Below are positions 25,792-34,598 of a stretch of DNA of 64,000 nt, one piece after another. Position numbers and translations under genes: made by a program. The notes under the pieces are model-generated. The model did not search any database and was not told the DNA's origin. It was given only the letters and a program-made list of their open reading frames with translations. The number at the start of each line of letters is the position of its first letter. The first letter of the stretch is position 1. The DNA is taken from positions 1,054,001 to 1,118,000 of the forward strand of contig NZ_JAGSOA010000001.1 in assembly GCF_019754935.1 (NCBI RefSeq). Direction: 5' to 3'. The stretch is from Corynebacterium parakroppenstedtii (GTDB lineage: Bacteria > Actinomycetota > Actinomycetes > Mycobacteriales > Mycobacteriaceae).

Positions 25792-26634
25792 TTAGCGCTT
25801 CTTGTTCTTGTTGCTGCGGCGGCGGCGCACGATCAGGCCATCGCTCGGGCGGTTTGGCTTGCGGGTACGTCCCTCTGGCTGGCCCCACGGGGAAACGGGG
25901 TGGCGTCCACCGGAGGACTTACCCTCGCCACCACCGTGCGGGTGGTCGACGGGGTTCATGACGACACCACGGACGGTCGGGCGGACGCCCTTCCAGCGCA
26001 TACGGCCGGCTTTGCCCCAGCGGATGTTGATCTGGTCAGCGTTTCCGACCTCACCGACGGTGGCGCGGCAGCGCGCGTCAACGCGACGGATTTCGGTGGA
26101 CGGCATACGCAGGATGGCGTACTTGCCTTCCTTACCCAGCAGCTGAATGGAGGAGCCAGCGGAGCGGGCGAGCTTGGCGCCGCCACCCGGCTTGAGCTCC
26201 ACGGCGTGGATGGTTGTACCGGTCGGGATGTTGCGCAGCGGCAGGTTGTTACCCACCTTGATGTCAGCGTTGGCGCCGGACTCAACAACGGTGCCCTGCT
26301 TCAGGTTGCGAGGCGCGATGATGTAGCGCTTCTCGCCATCGAAGTAGTGCAGCAGCGCGATGTTGGCCGTGCGGTTCGGGTCGTACTCGATGTGAGCGAC
26401 CTTGGCTGGCACACCGTCTTTGTCGTTACGACGGAAGTCGATCAGACGGTACTGGCGTTTGTGTCCACCGCCCTTGTGGCGTGTGGTGATGTGGCCGTGT
26501 ACGTTGCGGCCACCGGTCTTGTGCAGCGGGCGCAGCAGAGACTTCTCAGGGGTAGAGCGAGTGAGCTCATCGAACCCGGAGACAGAGCTCTGGCGGCGAC
26601 CCGGCGTAGTCGGCTTGTATTTACGAATAGCCAT
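25792..26634 (-). CDS. rplB: Ribosomal protein L2
   Basis: 280 residues. Marks: [58 protein letters not shown] and the peptidyl-transferase-proximal segment [31 protein letters not shown] carrying the conserved histidine. It is one of the largest rRNA-binding proteins of the 50S subunit and needed for subunit joining. Basic tail [12 protein letters not shown]. Regular. Confidence 0.98.
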   Translation of the reverse strand: MAIRKYKPTTPGRRQSSVSGFDELTRSTPEKSLLRPLHKTGGRNVHGHITTRHKGGGHKRQYRLIDFRRNDKDGVPAKVAHIEYDPNRTANIALLHYFDGEKRYIIAPRNLKQGTVVESGANADIKVGNNLPLRNIPTGTTIHAVELKPGGGAKLARSAGSSIQLLGKEGKYAILRMPSTEIRRVDARCRATVGEVGNADQINIRWGKAGRMRWKGVRPTVRGVVMNPVDHPHGGGEGKSSGGRHPVSPWGQPEGRTRKPNRPSDGLIVRRRRSNKNKKR

Positions 26635-26656
26635 GACTTAGTCCTAACTGTCCGCC

Positions 26657-26962
26657 TTAGGAGGCAGAACCGCCGAAGATGTCGATGGGATCACTACCGG
26701 CTGCCAGCGTCACCATTGCGCGCTTGGTTGACTTGCGACGACCGTAGCCGAAGCGGGTGCGCTTGGTCTTGCCCTCACGGTTGAGGGTGTTGACGCTGGA
26801 AACCTTCACGCCGAAGATCTTTTCCACGGCGATCTTGATTTGTGTCTTGTTGGAGTCCGGGCGGACGAGGAAGGTGTAAGTGCCTTGCTCCATCAGGCCG
26901 TAGGACTTCTCGGAGACAACCGGTGCGATGATGATGTCGCGGGGGTTATTTAAGTCGCTCAC
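26657..26962 (-). CDS. rplW: Ribosomal protein L23
   Basis: 101 residues. Contains [80 protein letters not shown], a complete L23, the docking site for signal recognition particle and trigger factor at the tunnel exit. Its ATG overlaps the rplD stop (ATGA), so it is coupled to L4. Confidence 0.97.
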   Translation of the reverse strand: MSDLNNPRDIIIAPVVSEKSYGLMEQGTYTFLVRPDSNKTQIKIAVEKIFGVKVSSVNTLNREGKTKRTRFGYGRRKSTKRAMVTLAAGSDPIDIFGGSAS

Positions 26963-27618
26963 TTGCTCTCCTCCTTCGTCTCGGCGCCGGTAGCGCGCTC
27001 AATGAAGGCGTTGAGGGCCTCGACAGAGAACACGAGGTCGTCCGAGTTGAGGACGTCGTAGGTGTTCAGCTGGTCGCTCGGCAGGATGTGAACGTTCGGG
27101 AGGTTACGTGCACTCTTGATGGAGTTGACGTCCTCGCGACCGAGCACAACGAGTACCGACTTGCGGTCTGTGAGGCGCTCGATGAAAGTACGAGCGGCTT
27201 TCGTTGAGGGGGTCTGCCCTGGGACGAGGTCCTCGACCACGTGAATGCGGTCGTGACGAGCCCGGTCGGACAGAGCGCCGCGCAGTGCGGCTGCCTTCAT
27301 TTTCTTAGGCGTGCGCTGGTCATAGTCACGCGGCTGCGGACCGTGAACAGTGCCACCGCCGGTGAACTGGGGCGCACGGATGGACCCTTGGCGGGCACGA
27401 CCCGTTCCCTTCTGACGGTAAGGCTTGCGGCCACCACCGCGGACCTGACCGCGGGTCTTGGTGGCGTGGGTGCCCTGCCGACGTGCTGCCAACTGTGCGG
27501 TGACAACTTGGTGCAGCAGCGGGGTGCTGACCTCGACGTCGAACACGGACGACGGCAGCTCAACGGTGCCGTTGGTCGATCCGTCAGCGGTGTGGACATC
27601 TAGCGTTAGATTGCTCAT
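26959..27618 (-). CDS. rplD: Ribosomal protein L4
   Basis: 219 residues. Marks: [45 protein letters not shown], the extended tunnel-lining loop, and the C-terminal globular part [48 protein letters not shown]. Overlaps rplC upstream by four bases and rplW downstream by four. In other bacteria L4 can regulate the S10 operon; nothing here shows whether that holds. Confidence 0.97.
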   Translation of the reverse strand: MSNLTLDVHTADGSTNGTVELPSSVFDVEVSTPLLHQVVTAQLAARRQGTHATKTRGQVRGGGRKPYRQKGTGRARQGSIRAPQFTGGGTVHGPQPRDYDQRTPKKMKAAALRGALSDRARHDRIHVVEDLVPGQTPSTKAARTFIERLTDRKSVLVVLGREDVNSIKSARNLPNVHILPSDQLNTYDVLNSDDLVFSVEALNAFIERATGAETKEESK

Positions 27619-28271
27619 GCGTGTGCACCGCCCTTCACTGCGGTCTTGACGGTAACGAGGCCACCACGGATGCCGGGAACTGCGCCCTTGATGAGCAGCA
27701 GGTTCGAGTCAGCATCCACCTTGAACAGCTTGAGGTTCTGTGTGGTGACGCGGTTATTACCCATGCGGCCAGCCATGCGGGTGCCCTTGAAGACGCGACC
27801 CGGGGTGGCGCAGGCGCCGATGCCGCCGACGCGGCGGTGGGCAGCCTGGTTACCGTGGGCAGCGCCCTGGCCGGCGAAGCCGTGGCGCTTCATTGCGCCG
27901 GCGAAGCCGTGGCCGCGGGTGGTGCCGGTGACGTCGACAAACTTGACATCGCCGAAAAGCTCGACGGTGACGTCCTGTCCGACTTCGTAGTCGGAGACGT
28001 CATCCATGCGGATTTCGGTGACGTAGCGACGTGGTGTCACTCCGGCTTTTGCGAAGTGGCCGCTTTGTGGCTTGTTTACTTTACGGGGGTCAATATCGCC
28101 ATAGGCGATCTGGATGGCGCTGTAGCCATCCTTTTCTTCGGTGCGAATCTGGGTCACGACGCACGGCCCTGCTTCGACGACGGTGACCGGCACAACGCGG
28201 TTGTCTTCGTCGAAGACCTGGGTCATGCCGAGCTTGGTGCCCAGAATGCCCTTGATCTGATTTTCACTCAT
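27615..28271 (-). CDS. rplC: Ribosomal protein L3
   Basis: 218 residues from the ATG at 28271 (GGAGAAG upstream); the frame is open for ten more codons without a better site. Starts [41 protein letters not shown] and contains [62 protein letters not shown]3 starts large-subunit assembly and reaches the peptidyl-transferase centre. Confidence 0.97.
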   Translation of the reverse strand: MSENQIKGILGTKLGMTQVFDEDNRVVPVTVVEAGPCVVTQIRTEEKDGYSAIQIAYGDIDPRKVNKPQSGHFAKAGVTPRRYVTEIRMDDVSDYEVGQDVTVELFGDVKFVDVTGTTRGHGFAGAMKRHGFAGQGAAHGNQAAHRRVGGIGACATPGRVFKGTRMAGRMGNNRVTTQNLKLFKVDADSNLLLIKGAVPGIRGGLVTVKTAVKGGAHA

Positions 28272-28297
28272 TGATTCTTCTCCGCTACGGTCCAGGC

Positions 28298-28603
28298 TCA
28301 CTGAATGTTCACGTCGACGCTTGCCGGAAGGTCGATGCGCATAAGTGCGTCAACGGTCTTCGGGGTGGGGTCGATGATGTCGATCAGGCGCTTGTGCGTG
28401 CGCATCTCGAAGTGCTCACGCGAGTCCTTATATTTGTGCGGAGAACGAATAACACAGTAAACGTTCTTTTCTGTCGGCAGCGGTACCGGGCCAACTACAG
28501 TTGCGCCGGTACGAGTGACCGTCTCCACGATCTTGCGCGCCGAGGCATCAATTGCCTCGTGGTCGTAGGCCTTGAGCCTAATGCGGATTTTTTGTCCCGC
28601 CAC
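28298..28603 (-). CDS. rpsJ: Ribosomal protein S10
   Basis: 101 residues from the GTG at 28603 (GAGGAC seven bases upstream), giving the usual start (M)[28 protein letters not shown]. The rest, [40 protein letters not shown] and [17 protein letters not shown], is textbook S10, a 30S head protein that also serves in transcription antitermination. First gene of the operon; 1.5 kb of non-coding DNA lies upstream. Confidence 0.97.
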   Translation of the reverse strand: MAGQKIRIRLKAYDHEAIDASARKIVETVTRTGATVVGPVPLPTEKNVYCVIRSPHKYKDSREHFEMRTHKRLIDIIDPTPKTVDALMRIDLPASVDVNIQ

Positions 28604-29452
28604 GCTTGTCCTCATTCCTAGCATCAATCCTTCCTGGTGCAGCGTGTACTGCGTCATTCCGGATCTGCTTGTCTTTACTTACATTGTCCGTCAGCGCTGA
28701 CGCCCGCTTGGAAGCCGGCACAGTGCCAGTATGTGCATGTGATGACGATCCCCCCACTGAGCGGTGCGAACGCACGGCTACACGTGGCTCGCTCCGTCGC
28801 TTTTCACGCTGACCGACATGTCTTTATGCCGTGACCGCGTGAGGATCAGGATCGGATCAATGCAGGGAAAGAGGCTCCGCTACCCGCTTTTCATCAATAT
28901 TGTCGACGAATGGGCTGCGGTCTTTTTCCTACTGCCGCTGTGTATTTGCCATGCTCCCGGCTCGGTTCTGTGGAGGGCGTGTCGCCTTCTCATCTAGTCA
29001 GCACCGCGGTCTAATCCCGCCGGTTACGCTTCCTCAGATTCTCTGCGACATCACATGTTGTCGTAGTAGCGGGTCATGAGACCCATGCGAATCCGAGCGC
29101 ACTACGGAGGAGTTTGACCACCGTGGATCATGCTCACTTCACCAGCGATGCCTTACCGGTCATCGGTAGTTTCCTTCGCTCTGCGCCGTAACACACGCTG
29201 GCTGACATACGTCGATAATGCGTATGAACAGGTTATTGCGTGGTTTTCACTGCAGACGATGGACTCTCCGGTGTTGCGGGGTGCATCGTGTTAAAGCAAC
29301 CCGAGTATTAAAACACGTTTACGGACCATGCGCAAACTCTCTTTTCCCAGGCGGGGAAAACATAATCACAGGTAGAGCTCTCTGCGGTTAGCTGACAATC
29401 AGCGTCAAAAAATCCGGGTGTGGCGACGCTTTTCACGCGGTCCGCTGTCAGC
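28604..29452. other. Long gap upstream of rpsJ: probable S10 leader and promoter, no convincing gene
   Basis: This stretch must hold the promoter and leader of the S10 operon on the minus strand, but I cannot place -35/-10 boxes with confidence. Several small open frames exist. The only one with a plausible ribosome site (GGAGGAG at about 29107) is a 22-codon frame starting GTG at 29123; an overlapping 54-codon frame runs from ATG 29130 to 29294. Neither resembles a known protein. Confidence 0.4.
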
Positions 29453-29700
29453 GGGTTATACGACAAACGGGTTTTACGGCGAAAGTGTGTCCGCGTGCCG
29501 GAAAACTGTGGGGGGATATAGGGGTCGGTGGTGAAAACTGTGGGGGAATATGGGCGAAAAATAGCCGAAAATTGACCATATTCCCCCGCACTTTTCGGAC
29601 TCCAGGTGAAGCTTCCCTGCAGTTTTCTGTGTACCGGCTCCTGATTCCGCGCGTCGATGCTTCGCGCCCCAGGATTCTGTCCGCACCGCCTTCTGTCGCA
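29453..29700. repeat. Dispersed inverted-repeat element, copy A
   Basis: Two direct units of the type GAAAACTGTGGGGGAATAT (from 29501 and 29533) face an inverted unit CCATATTCCCCCGCACTTTT (29576-29595). The second direct unit and the inverted unit can pair as a 20-bp imperfect stem around the conserved spacer CGAAAAATAGCCGAAAATTG. The flanks GGTTATACGACAAA on the left and CCAGGATTCTGTCCGCAC on the right recur around copy B at 36715, so the unit is larger than the hairpin. A further CTGCAGTTTTC at 29618 looks like another half unit; copy A carries about 60 bases not in copy B. Confidence 0.85.
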
Positions 29701-30129
29701 TTACTCACGCCACCGCCACCACGCTCCCCTCGCGGGCGTCAAACGTCGGCAATAAGAACGCGGCTCAACGCTGGCTATATTCGCCGGCCAAAACCACCCA
29801 GACCAACGTCGGCAATAGTCCCACTCTACCCCAGGGAGGGCATTATCAATAAGGGGATCAGCGCGGGATTAGCATGGGTGCTGCAAAAGTTGGGAAAGAA
29901 ATTAAATAACGTTCCGATTACAACTGCAGGTTCGAAGCTATTTTGTCGTTCCGCGGGACCAAACTTCGCTAGAAAATCTACATTTTGGCTGGACAAGGCC
30001 TAAAAACATATTTATACTAACAACGTTGAGATGATCTCAATAGGCAAACTAAGGCTTAGTACTTTGTCGGTACTTTTCGGCCGATCATCCCATCTTGTTA
30101 GAAGCTAACCATCCTTTAAGGAGATTTTC
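29701..30129. other. Non-coding stretch upstream of the Asp23 operon
   Basis: Holds two CGTCGGCA words (29744, 29807), the first inside AAACGTCGGCAATAAGA that recurs at 56853. TATACT at 30013-30018 is a possible -10 box. A perfect small palindrome TTGAGATGATCTCAA (six-base arms, three-base centre) lies at 30026-30040, just after it, and could be an operator for the operon starting at 30130. No gene seen. Confidence 0.4.
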
Positions 30130-30636
30130 GTGAGCGACTCGTCCAACAAACAGAACAACGGCAGCAAGGGCTCCAAGGATCTCGCTAAGTCACAGTCCTC
30201 ATCCGTGGCTCAGAGCGACAACTCCTCCGCCCTCCAGACCGAGCACGGTCAGACCGTCGTTGCAGACACAGTTGTCTCCAAGATCGCCGGCATGGCAGCC
30301 CGCGAAGTTTCCGGCGTTCACGACCTCGGTGGTGGCACCGCTCGCATGGTCGGCGCACTGCGTGAGCGCATCCCGGGTGGCCGCGTCAACGTCCAGCAGG
30401 GTATTTCGGTAGAGGTCGGCGACCGCCAGGCAGCCGTCGACATCTCCATCGTCGCTGAGTACGGTGTTGCCATCCACGAGCTCGCAGAGGCCATCCGCAA
30501 GAACATCATCGTTTCCGTCGAAGCCATGACCGGCCTCGAGGTCACCGAAGTCAACGTCACCGTTCACGACGTCCACCTGGACATCGATGACGACGACGAG
30601 GACGACGACGAGCAAGAGCAGCCCCGCGTCCAGTAG
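30130..30636 (+). CDS. Asp23/Gls24 family envelope-stress protein
   Basis: 168 residues from a GTG with AAGGAG seven bases upstream. A Ser/Lys/Gln-rich start of about 45 residues precedes the Asp23 domain (PF03780): ADTVVSKIAGMAAREVSGVHDLGGG, VNVQQGISVEVGDRQAAVDISIVAEYGVAIHELAEAIRKNIIVSVEAMTGLEVTEVNVTVHDVHLD. It ends in an acidic run of Asp/Glu. These proteins gather at the membrane through an AmaP-type anchor and respond to alkaline or cell-wall stress. It is the first gene of a six-gene operon ending at 34233, which includes a second Asp23-like protein, a DUF2273 protein and an AmaP-like anchor. Confidence 0.88.
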   Translation: MSDSSNKQNNGSKGSKDLAKSQSSSVAQSDNSSALQTEHGQTVVADTVVSKIAGMAAREVSGVHDLGGGTARMVGALRERIPGGRVNVQQGISVEVGDRQAAVDISIVAEYGVAIHELAEAIRKNIIVSVEAMTGLEVTEVNVTVHDVHLDIDDDDEDDDEQEQPRVQ

Positions 30637-30757
30637 GAATCGCTACTGACCTTTTATGGATGCTCCGGTATAGGTAGCCTTATCCGGCAGCAGCCGTACA
30701 CGCGCAGGCAAAATAGTGCAGCCATAACAGTGCAGACATAGCAATGGAAAGGATCCT

Positions 30758-31222
30758 GTGAGCACTTCCCGCTCCTCACAACAAGGCCACCGCACGTCCG
30801 CTGGCTCACGCGAGGGCAAGGATTACACGCACGATCCCGCCTATATATCGCAACGTCGCACACTGATCCGTCGCTATCACCCCGATCGCGGCGGCGATGC
30901 ACAGTTGTTCATCCGTAAACTCGACGAACTCGACCGCGAATGGGCGGATCGGTACGCTCCCACTCCTCGTCCGACGACGTCGATGGGGGCGAACTGGGAT
31001 CGAGCACAAGATATCGCCCGTCGACACACCGACGCCGACGGCCATCTTGATGCTGGAGCTGCAGCCGCAGCGGCTGTGGCGGTCTCCGCACCCACCGCTC
31101 GACGCGTGGTCAAGCGCATTCGTCGGGTGACTCGACGGACGACACGCGCGGTACGGACTCACTTGCCGAAAGGTATGCCGGGCGCGGTGAGGTACGCCTC
31201 CACTAGCACGCGGCCCCGGTAA
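30758..31222 (+). CDS. Small J-domain-like protein in the Asp23 operon
   Basis: 154 residues, GTG start preceded by GAAAGG. Residues about 26-65 read AYISQRRTLIRRYHPDRGGDAQLFIRKLDEL: helix II, the invariant HPD loop and helix III of a DnaJ J-domain, the part that stimulates Hsp70 ATPase. The rest of the domain is short and degenerate: no clear helix I of a normal J-domain and no G/F or zinc region. After a proline-rich linker comes an Ala-rich hydrophobic stretch (LDAGAAAAAAVAVSA, about 110) and a strongly basic tail. It could recruit DnaK to the envelope-stress complex, which is inference. Placed between the Asp23 gene and the DUF2273 gene, same strand. Upstream gap 121 bases. Confidence 0.6.
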   Translation: MSTSRSSQQGHRTSAGSREGKDYTHDPAYISQRRTLIRRYHPDRGGDAQLFIRKLDELDREWADRYAPTPRPTTSMGANWDRAQDIARRHTDADGHLDAGAAAAAAVAVSAPTARRVVKRIRRVTRRTTRAVRTHLPKGMPGAVRYASTSTRPR

Positions 31223-31317
31223 CGGCGCTCCGGTAGCACTCCACAGAAGGCGCAGATTGCGAGTCCACCCAACCCTCCTATCCTTCATGGAAGGATCTTC
31301 ACCAGGAAGGTGAAATC

Positions 31318-31506
31318 ATGAAATACGCAACTCCCATTGGTGTCGTCGTCGGCTTCATGCTGGCGCTCGCCATCATGCTCCAGGGATTTTCCGGCTTCCT
31401 CCTTGTGCTCGTATTCTGCGCTATCGGAGGCCTAGCCGGAGCACAATATGACGGTCTCATAGACCTGCGTTCGCTGCTTCGTAGTGGCGGACGAGGCAGG
31501 GGCTAA
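31318..31506 (+). CDS. Small two-helix membrane protein, DUF2273-like
   Basis: 62 residues with GAAGGTG upstream of the ATG. Two hydrophobic helices (TPIGVVVGFMLALAIMLQGFSGFLLVLVFCAIGGLAGAQY) and a short tail DGLIDLRSLLRSGGRGRG fit the DUF2273 family, whose members sit beside asp23 and amaP in many Gram-positives. The biochemical role of that family is unclear; a membrane scaffold for Asp23 is the usual guess. Two bases separate it from the next gene, so they are co-translated. Confidence 0.75.
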   Translation: MKYATPIGVVVGFMLALAIMLQGFSGFLLVLVFCAIGGLAGAQYDGLIDLRSLLRSGGRGRG

Positions 31507-31508
31507 AT

Positions 31509-32828
31509 ATGCCTCAACCCTCCACAGTTATCTCCGAGAAAGCCGTGGGCCGGATTGTTGAGCAAGCACTAGCATCCGTTCCCGGGTGCATCCATCACGC
31601 AAGTGGACTGGACAAAGTCACGGGGCGCGAACTCCCCCGCTGGGAGATCGACCTCGACTCCGAGAACCGCGCCATGTCCATCGTGGCGCAGATCGCCGTT
31701 CGGTGGCCGTCGCCGGTCACGGAAGTTGCTGCCTCCGCGCGGCAAGCGCTGCACTCCTGGGTCGAGCGGTACACGGACATTCCCGTTATCAAGGCCGACG
31801 TGTCCGTCGCAGCGGTTGTTCCGGGTGACGTTGATAACGCCCAGCCGACGCGCGTGACCTCTGAGGACATTGCGGCACGCCAACACGAGCCCAGCATTGA
31901 GGCCGTGACGGCGTCGCCACTAGAGACGCGGGAAGTCACGACGAACAGGCAAGTGACGTCGCTTCTCCATCCGAAGCCGTTTGGAGATGTCACCCTCACG
32001 CCCGTGCACGTCAATCGGACTGCTACCGAGCTCATCCATCCGCAGCACACGCGGATCGAACCGTTCAAGGACGTCGTTGCGCATCGCACGCCGGTTATGC
32101 CGGTGCCGCCGGTGCACACGCGGAAGGAACTGACTCCGATCTCGGTGAACAGCACCGATGTTCAGTCTCCGGTGACACCTGAGCCGATTAGGCCCACTAT
32201 TTATCCGTCGGTTGATCGCACGCCCGTTGTGCATGTGGATACCTCCGCTAAGCCACGGAAGACCGAGCGCATTGTTACGCATTCGCGCCCGGTGGAGCCT
32301 CCGCTGACGCCGACGCCGATCACGCCGAGCATCACCCCGACCGCGAAGCGCATTCCGGTCATCCACTTGGTGGGAGAGATCGGGCCTCGACGCACCGACC
32401 CCATCGTGGTGGAGTCCTTGCCCGTGGAATCGGTTCGCGCGTACCCGCTGAAGCCATCCCCGGTCACCGTCGATAAGACCGAGGTCACCCACCCGAAGGC
32501 CCCTGAAACACCTGTTGACCAGCACAAGGTCATGCAGGCTTTGGAGGACGACGAAAAGCAGGCTGTTGCCCATGCTCGGGCAGGTTGGCCGCAGCCATTC
32601 GCGGAGTCCGATGCGACGAAGAAGCGGAAGGCTAAGGAAGCCGAGCGTGCTGCCCGAGCGCGGCGCCGTCGTGAGCGCGACGCGCGGAAGATCCAGACGG
32701 TTGTGTCTCCCGGGACTATTTATCCGTCGACAGTCGGTACCCCAGGGGGCAAAATTCCGAGCTCAGACCGCAGCATTCCTGTGTTACGACGCGACGCTGA
32801 AGATGGTTCGAGGAAGGGACAGAAGTAA
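31509..32828 (+). CDS. Asp23-like N-terminus with a long Pro/Thr/Val repeat region
   Basis: 439 residues. Residues 1-110 (AVGRIVEQALASVPGCIHHASGLDKVTGRELPRWEIDLDSENRAMSIVAQIAVRWPSPVTEVAASARQALHSWVERY) look like a divergent Asp23 domain. Residues about 150-345 are extended and rich in Pro, Thr, Val and His, with degenerate units built around R-x-P-V-x-x-x-P and T-P-V-V-H-V / I-P-V-I-H-L. Residues about 355-405 are a basic-acidic helix (DATKKRKAKEAERAARARRRRERDARK). No membrane segment or signal peptide. Its stop overlaps the next start (TAATG). Probably a cytoplasmic linker between the Asp23 layer and the two membrane proteins that follow; function otherwise unknown. Confidence 0.65.
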   Translation: MPQPSTVISEKAVGRIVEQALASVPGCIHHASGLDKVTGRELPRWEIDLDSENRAMSIVAQIAVRWPSPVTEVAASARQALHSWVERYTDIPVIKADVSVAAVVPGDVDNAQPTRVTSEDIAARQHEPSIEAVTASPLETREVTTNRQVTSLLHPKPFGDVTLTPVHVNRTATELIHPQHTRIEPFKDVVAHRTPVMPVPPVHTRKELTPISVNSTDVQSPVTPEPIRPTIYPSVDRTPVVHVDTSAKPRKTERIVTHSRPVEPPLTPTPITPSITPTAKRIPVIHLVGEIGPRRTDPIVVESLPVESVRAYPLKPSPVTVDKTEVTHPKAPETPVDQHKVMQALEDDEKQAVAHARAGWPQPFAESDATKKRKAKEAERAARARRRRERDARKIQTVVSPGTIYPSTVGTPGGKIPSSDRSIPVLRRDAEDGSRKGQK

Positions 32829-33682
32829 TGGCTAAACACCAACTGAAACCCGAACACGAACCGACCCCTGGCAACGCTCAGGCCGGAATTGGCCAATCTC
32901 GGGCCGACAACCCTGCCGGAAAAGCGGCGAAGCCCGCGGACGGGAAGGGTGCCACGTCCGGGAAGGTCGAAACGAAGGCTGACAGCAAGGTGGCTGAGAC
33001 GAAGGCCGACGCAAGGAACGCGGATGTGAAGGCGGACGCTAAAGCTGACGCTAACAAGGCTGGCGCGAAGAACGCTGATGCGAACAACACCGCTACGACG
33101 CCTGACAGCCACAAGCAGAGCGCAACTCCTAGCTGGAAGAAGCTGAGCTTCCGCCCAGCGAAGGAACCTCGGAAGTCGCCGAGGGCGCGTGGCTGGATGT
33201 TCATCCTTGGGCTGGTCTTCCTCGCCGGTGGTGCCGTCGGTATCCGCGAACTCCTTCTGGAAACCGACACGATCAGTGGACCGTCGTGGCTACAGCCGAT
33301 CATCGATTGGCTCAGCCATGCTCACTGGGTTCAGATGTTCCTGATCATCGCGGTTATCGCGCTGATCCTGGGCCTCATCATTCTCATTGCTAGCCTTCGT
33401 CCGCGGACCAAGACACACATCTTGATCGACAACGAAGCCTCCTTGTGGATGCGCCCGGTGGACATTGCCCGCGCTTGCAGCGCTCGTGCGAAAGACCAGC
33501 GTGGCGTGCTCAATGCCACCACCGTGGCAACTGCGAAGCGCGTCACCGTCACTGTCACCGGCGACCCGGACGACCCCGGTCTGTCCGACCGCGTGCACAA
33601 GGCATGTCGCCCCGTCGTTCAAGCGGTGTCTTCACAGCCGGATCTCAAGGTTCGACTTGCCCGACCAAGGAGTGATCAATGA
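32828..33682 (+). CDS. Membrane protein with Lys/Ala/Asp-rich N-terminus (DUF6286-like)
   Basis: 284 residues. Residues 1-105 are low-complexity and charged, with repeats such as KADAKADANKAGAKNADAN. Two membrane helices follow: GWMFILGLVFLAGGAVGI (about 120-137) and HWVQMFLIIAVIALILGLIILIASL (about 165-190), with a short outside loop carrying LLLETDTISGPSWLQPIIDWL. The cytoplasmic C-terminus (WMRPVDIARACSARAKDQRGVLNATTVATAKRVTVTVTGD) is the part resembling DUF6286 of actinobacterial asp23 operons. It overlaps its neighbours by one base upstream and by ATGA downstream. Confidence 0.7.
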   Translation: MAKHQLKPEHEPTPGNAQAGIGQSRADNPAGKAAKPADGKGATSGKVETKADSKVAETKADARNADVKADAKADANKAGAKNADANNTATTPDSHKQSATPSWKKLSFRPAKEPRKSPRARGWMFILGLVFLAGGAVGIRELLLETDTISGPSWLQPIIDWLSHAHWVQMFLIIAVIALILGLIILIASLRPRTKTHILIDNEASLWMRPVDIARACSARAKDQRGVLNATTVATAKRVTVTVTGDPDDPGLSDRVHKACRPVVQAVSSQPDLKVRLARPRSDQ

Positions 33683-34233
33683 GCCACGGAAAGTCAATAT
33701 TCCTCCGGATCATTATGATCCTGGTCGCCGCCATCCTCATCGCAGGCGGTCTATGGGGCATCGGCCTAGCCTTGCACCTCACACCAGCCGAAAAGCTCGG
33801 TGAGTACGCAGACACCAGCTTCTGGGGCACGTTGACCGATAAGTCCTGGTACCCGACGGTCCTCGGTGTGGCGTCGGCCATCCTGATTCTTCTTGGCCTC
33901 TGGTTCTGGTGGTTGATTATCGATCGCCGCCGCGTCACCAAAGTCGAAGCAAAAGAATCTGCCGACAACGGACGAGTCACCGTTCGGCTGGACGATATTG
34001 CGTCCGCTGTGTCGCAGGATCTCACCCGGTACGACGGTATTGCGGACTGCAAATACCGCTCTGAGGTGGACCGTGGCCAGAAGGTGCTGACGATGACGTT
34101 GCGGTGCGACCCGCATGCCGATCTGGATCATGTGCGGGGCGAGTGCCGCCAAGCAGCGTCGGATATCGTTTCTGCGCTCCCCCAGGAAGATGTGGATACG
34201 CGATTCCTCATCCACCTGGATAAAGCGAGCTAG
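33679..34233 (+). CDS. AmaP-like membrane anchor of the alkaline-shock operon
   Basis: 184 residues. Two membrane helices, FLRIIMILVAAILIAGGLWGIGLAL (residues 6-30) and VLGVASAILILLGLWFWWLII (about 60-80), enclose an outside loop of about 30 residues. The cytoplasmic C-terminal part RVTVRLDDIASAVSQDLTRYDGIADCKYRSEVDRGQKVLTMTLRCDPHADLDHVRGECRQAASDIVSAL has an Asp23-like interaction pattern. AmaP proteins hold Asp23 at the membrane. Last gene of the operon, followed 63 bases later by a strong terminator. Confidence 0.75.
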   Translation: MSHGKSIFLRIIMILVAAILIAGGLWGIGLALHLTPAEKLGEYADTSFWGTLTDKSWYPTVLGVASAILILLGLWFWWLIIDRRRVTKVEAKESADNGRVTVRLDDIASAVSQDLTRYDGIADCKYRSEVDRGQKVLTMTLRCDPHADLDHVRGECRQAASDIVSALPQEDVDTRFLIHLDKAS

Positions 34234-34295
34234 CGTTGCCTGAAGTGCTTGTCGGGCTTTTTTCGGCCCCCGGCACACAGGTTTTCGACGTAACG

Positions 34296-34337
34296 CCGGC
34301 TGAACCACTTACTTGGTAGGTGGTCAGCCGGTTTTTT
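34296..34337 (+). terminator. Terminator of the Asp23 operon
   Basis: Arms 34296-34308 and 34320-34331 pair over 12 bp with a one-base bulge, followed by TTTTTT at 34332-34337. A second T-run (GGGCTTTTTTCGG, about 34254) lies closer to the stop codon but has a weaker stem. Confidence 0.8.
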
Positions 34338-34598
34338 CATGTGCGCTTGTGGATCGACGACGACCACGCTAGGGCGAGCGTCGGCTGTGACCAACGGCGT
34401 CAACGTCGGCGAAATCAGCGGGAGACCGGCGTCGGCAGTAAATGCGCATTTAATATGTGAGTTATTTCTCTCCCCGCTACCACGGGTTTTCCTCACCACC
34501 GTGGAACAATAAAGTCAAGGTCGCCTTCCTTAGCGTGGCCTGAAGCGTGACCTGAGCGTATACAGACGAACAAAACACGGCCAGCACAAGGAGAAGAA
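34338..34598. other. Gap before the methyltransferase gene
   Basis: Contains a cluster of near-identical words GTCGGC, with CAACGTCGGCG at 34401 and GGCGTCGGCAGTAAA at 34428, the second a full CGTCGGCA site. AAGGAG before 34599 is the ribosome site of the next gene. No gene seen. Confidence 0.4.

Noticed and set aside
29453..29700. Repeat copies as a CRISPR array
   Set aside because: Units are inverted as well as direct, irregularly spaced, and no cas gene is present.
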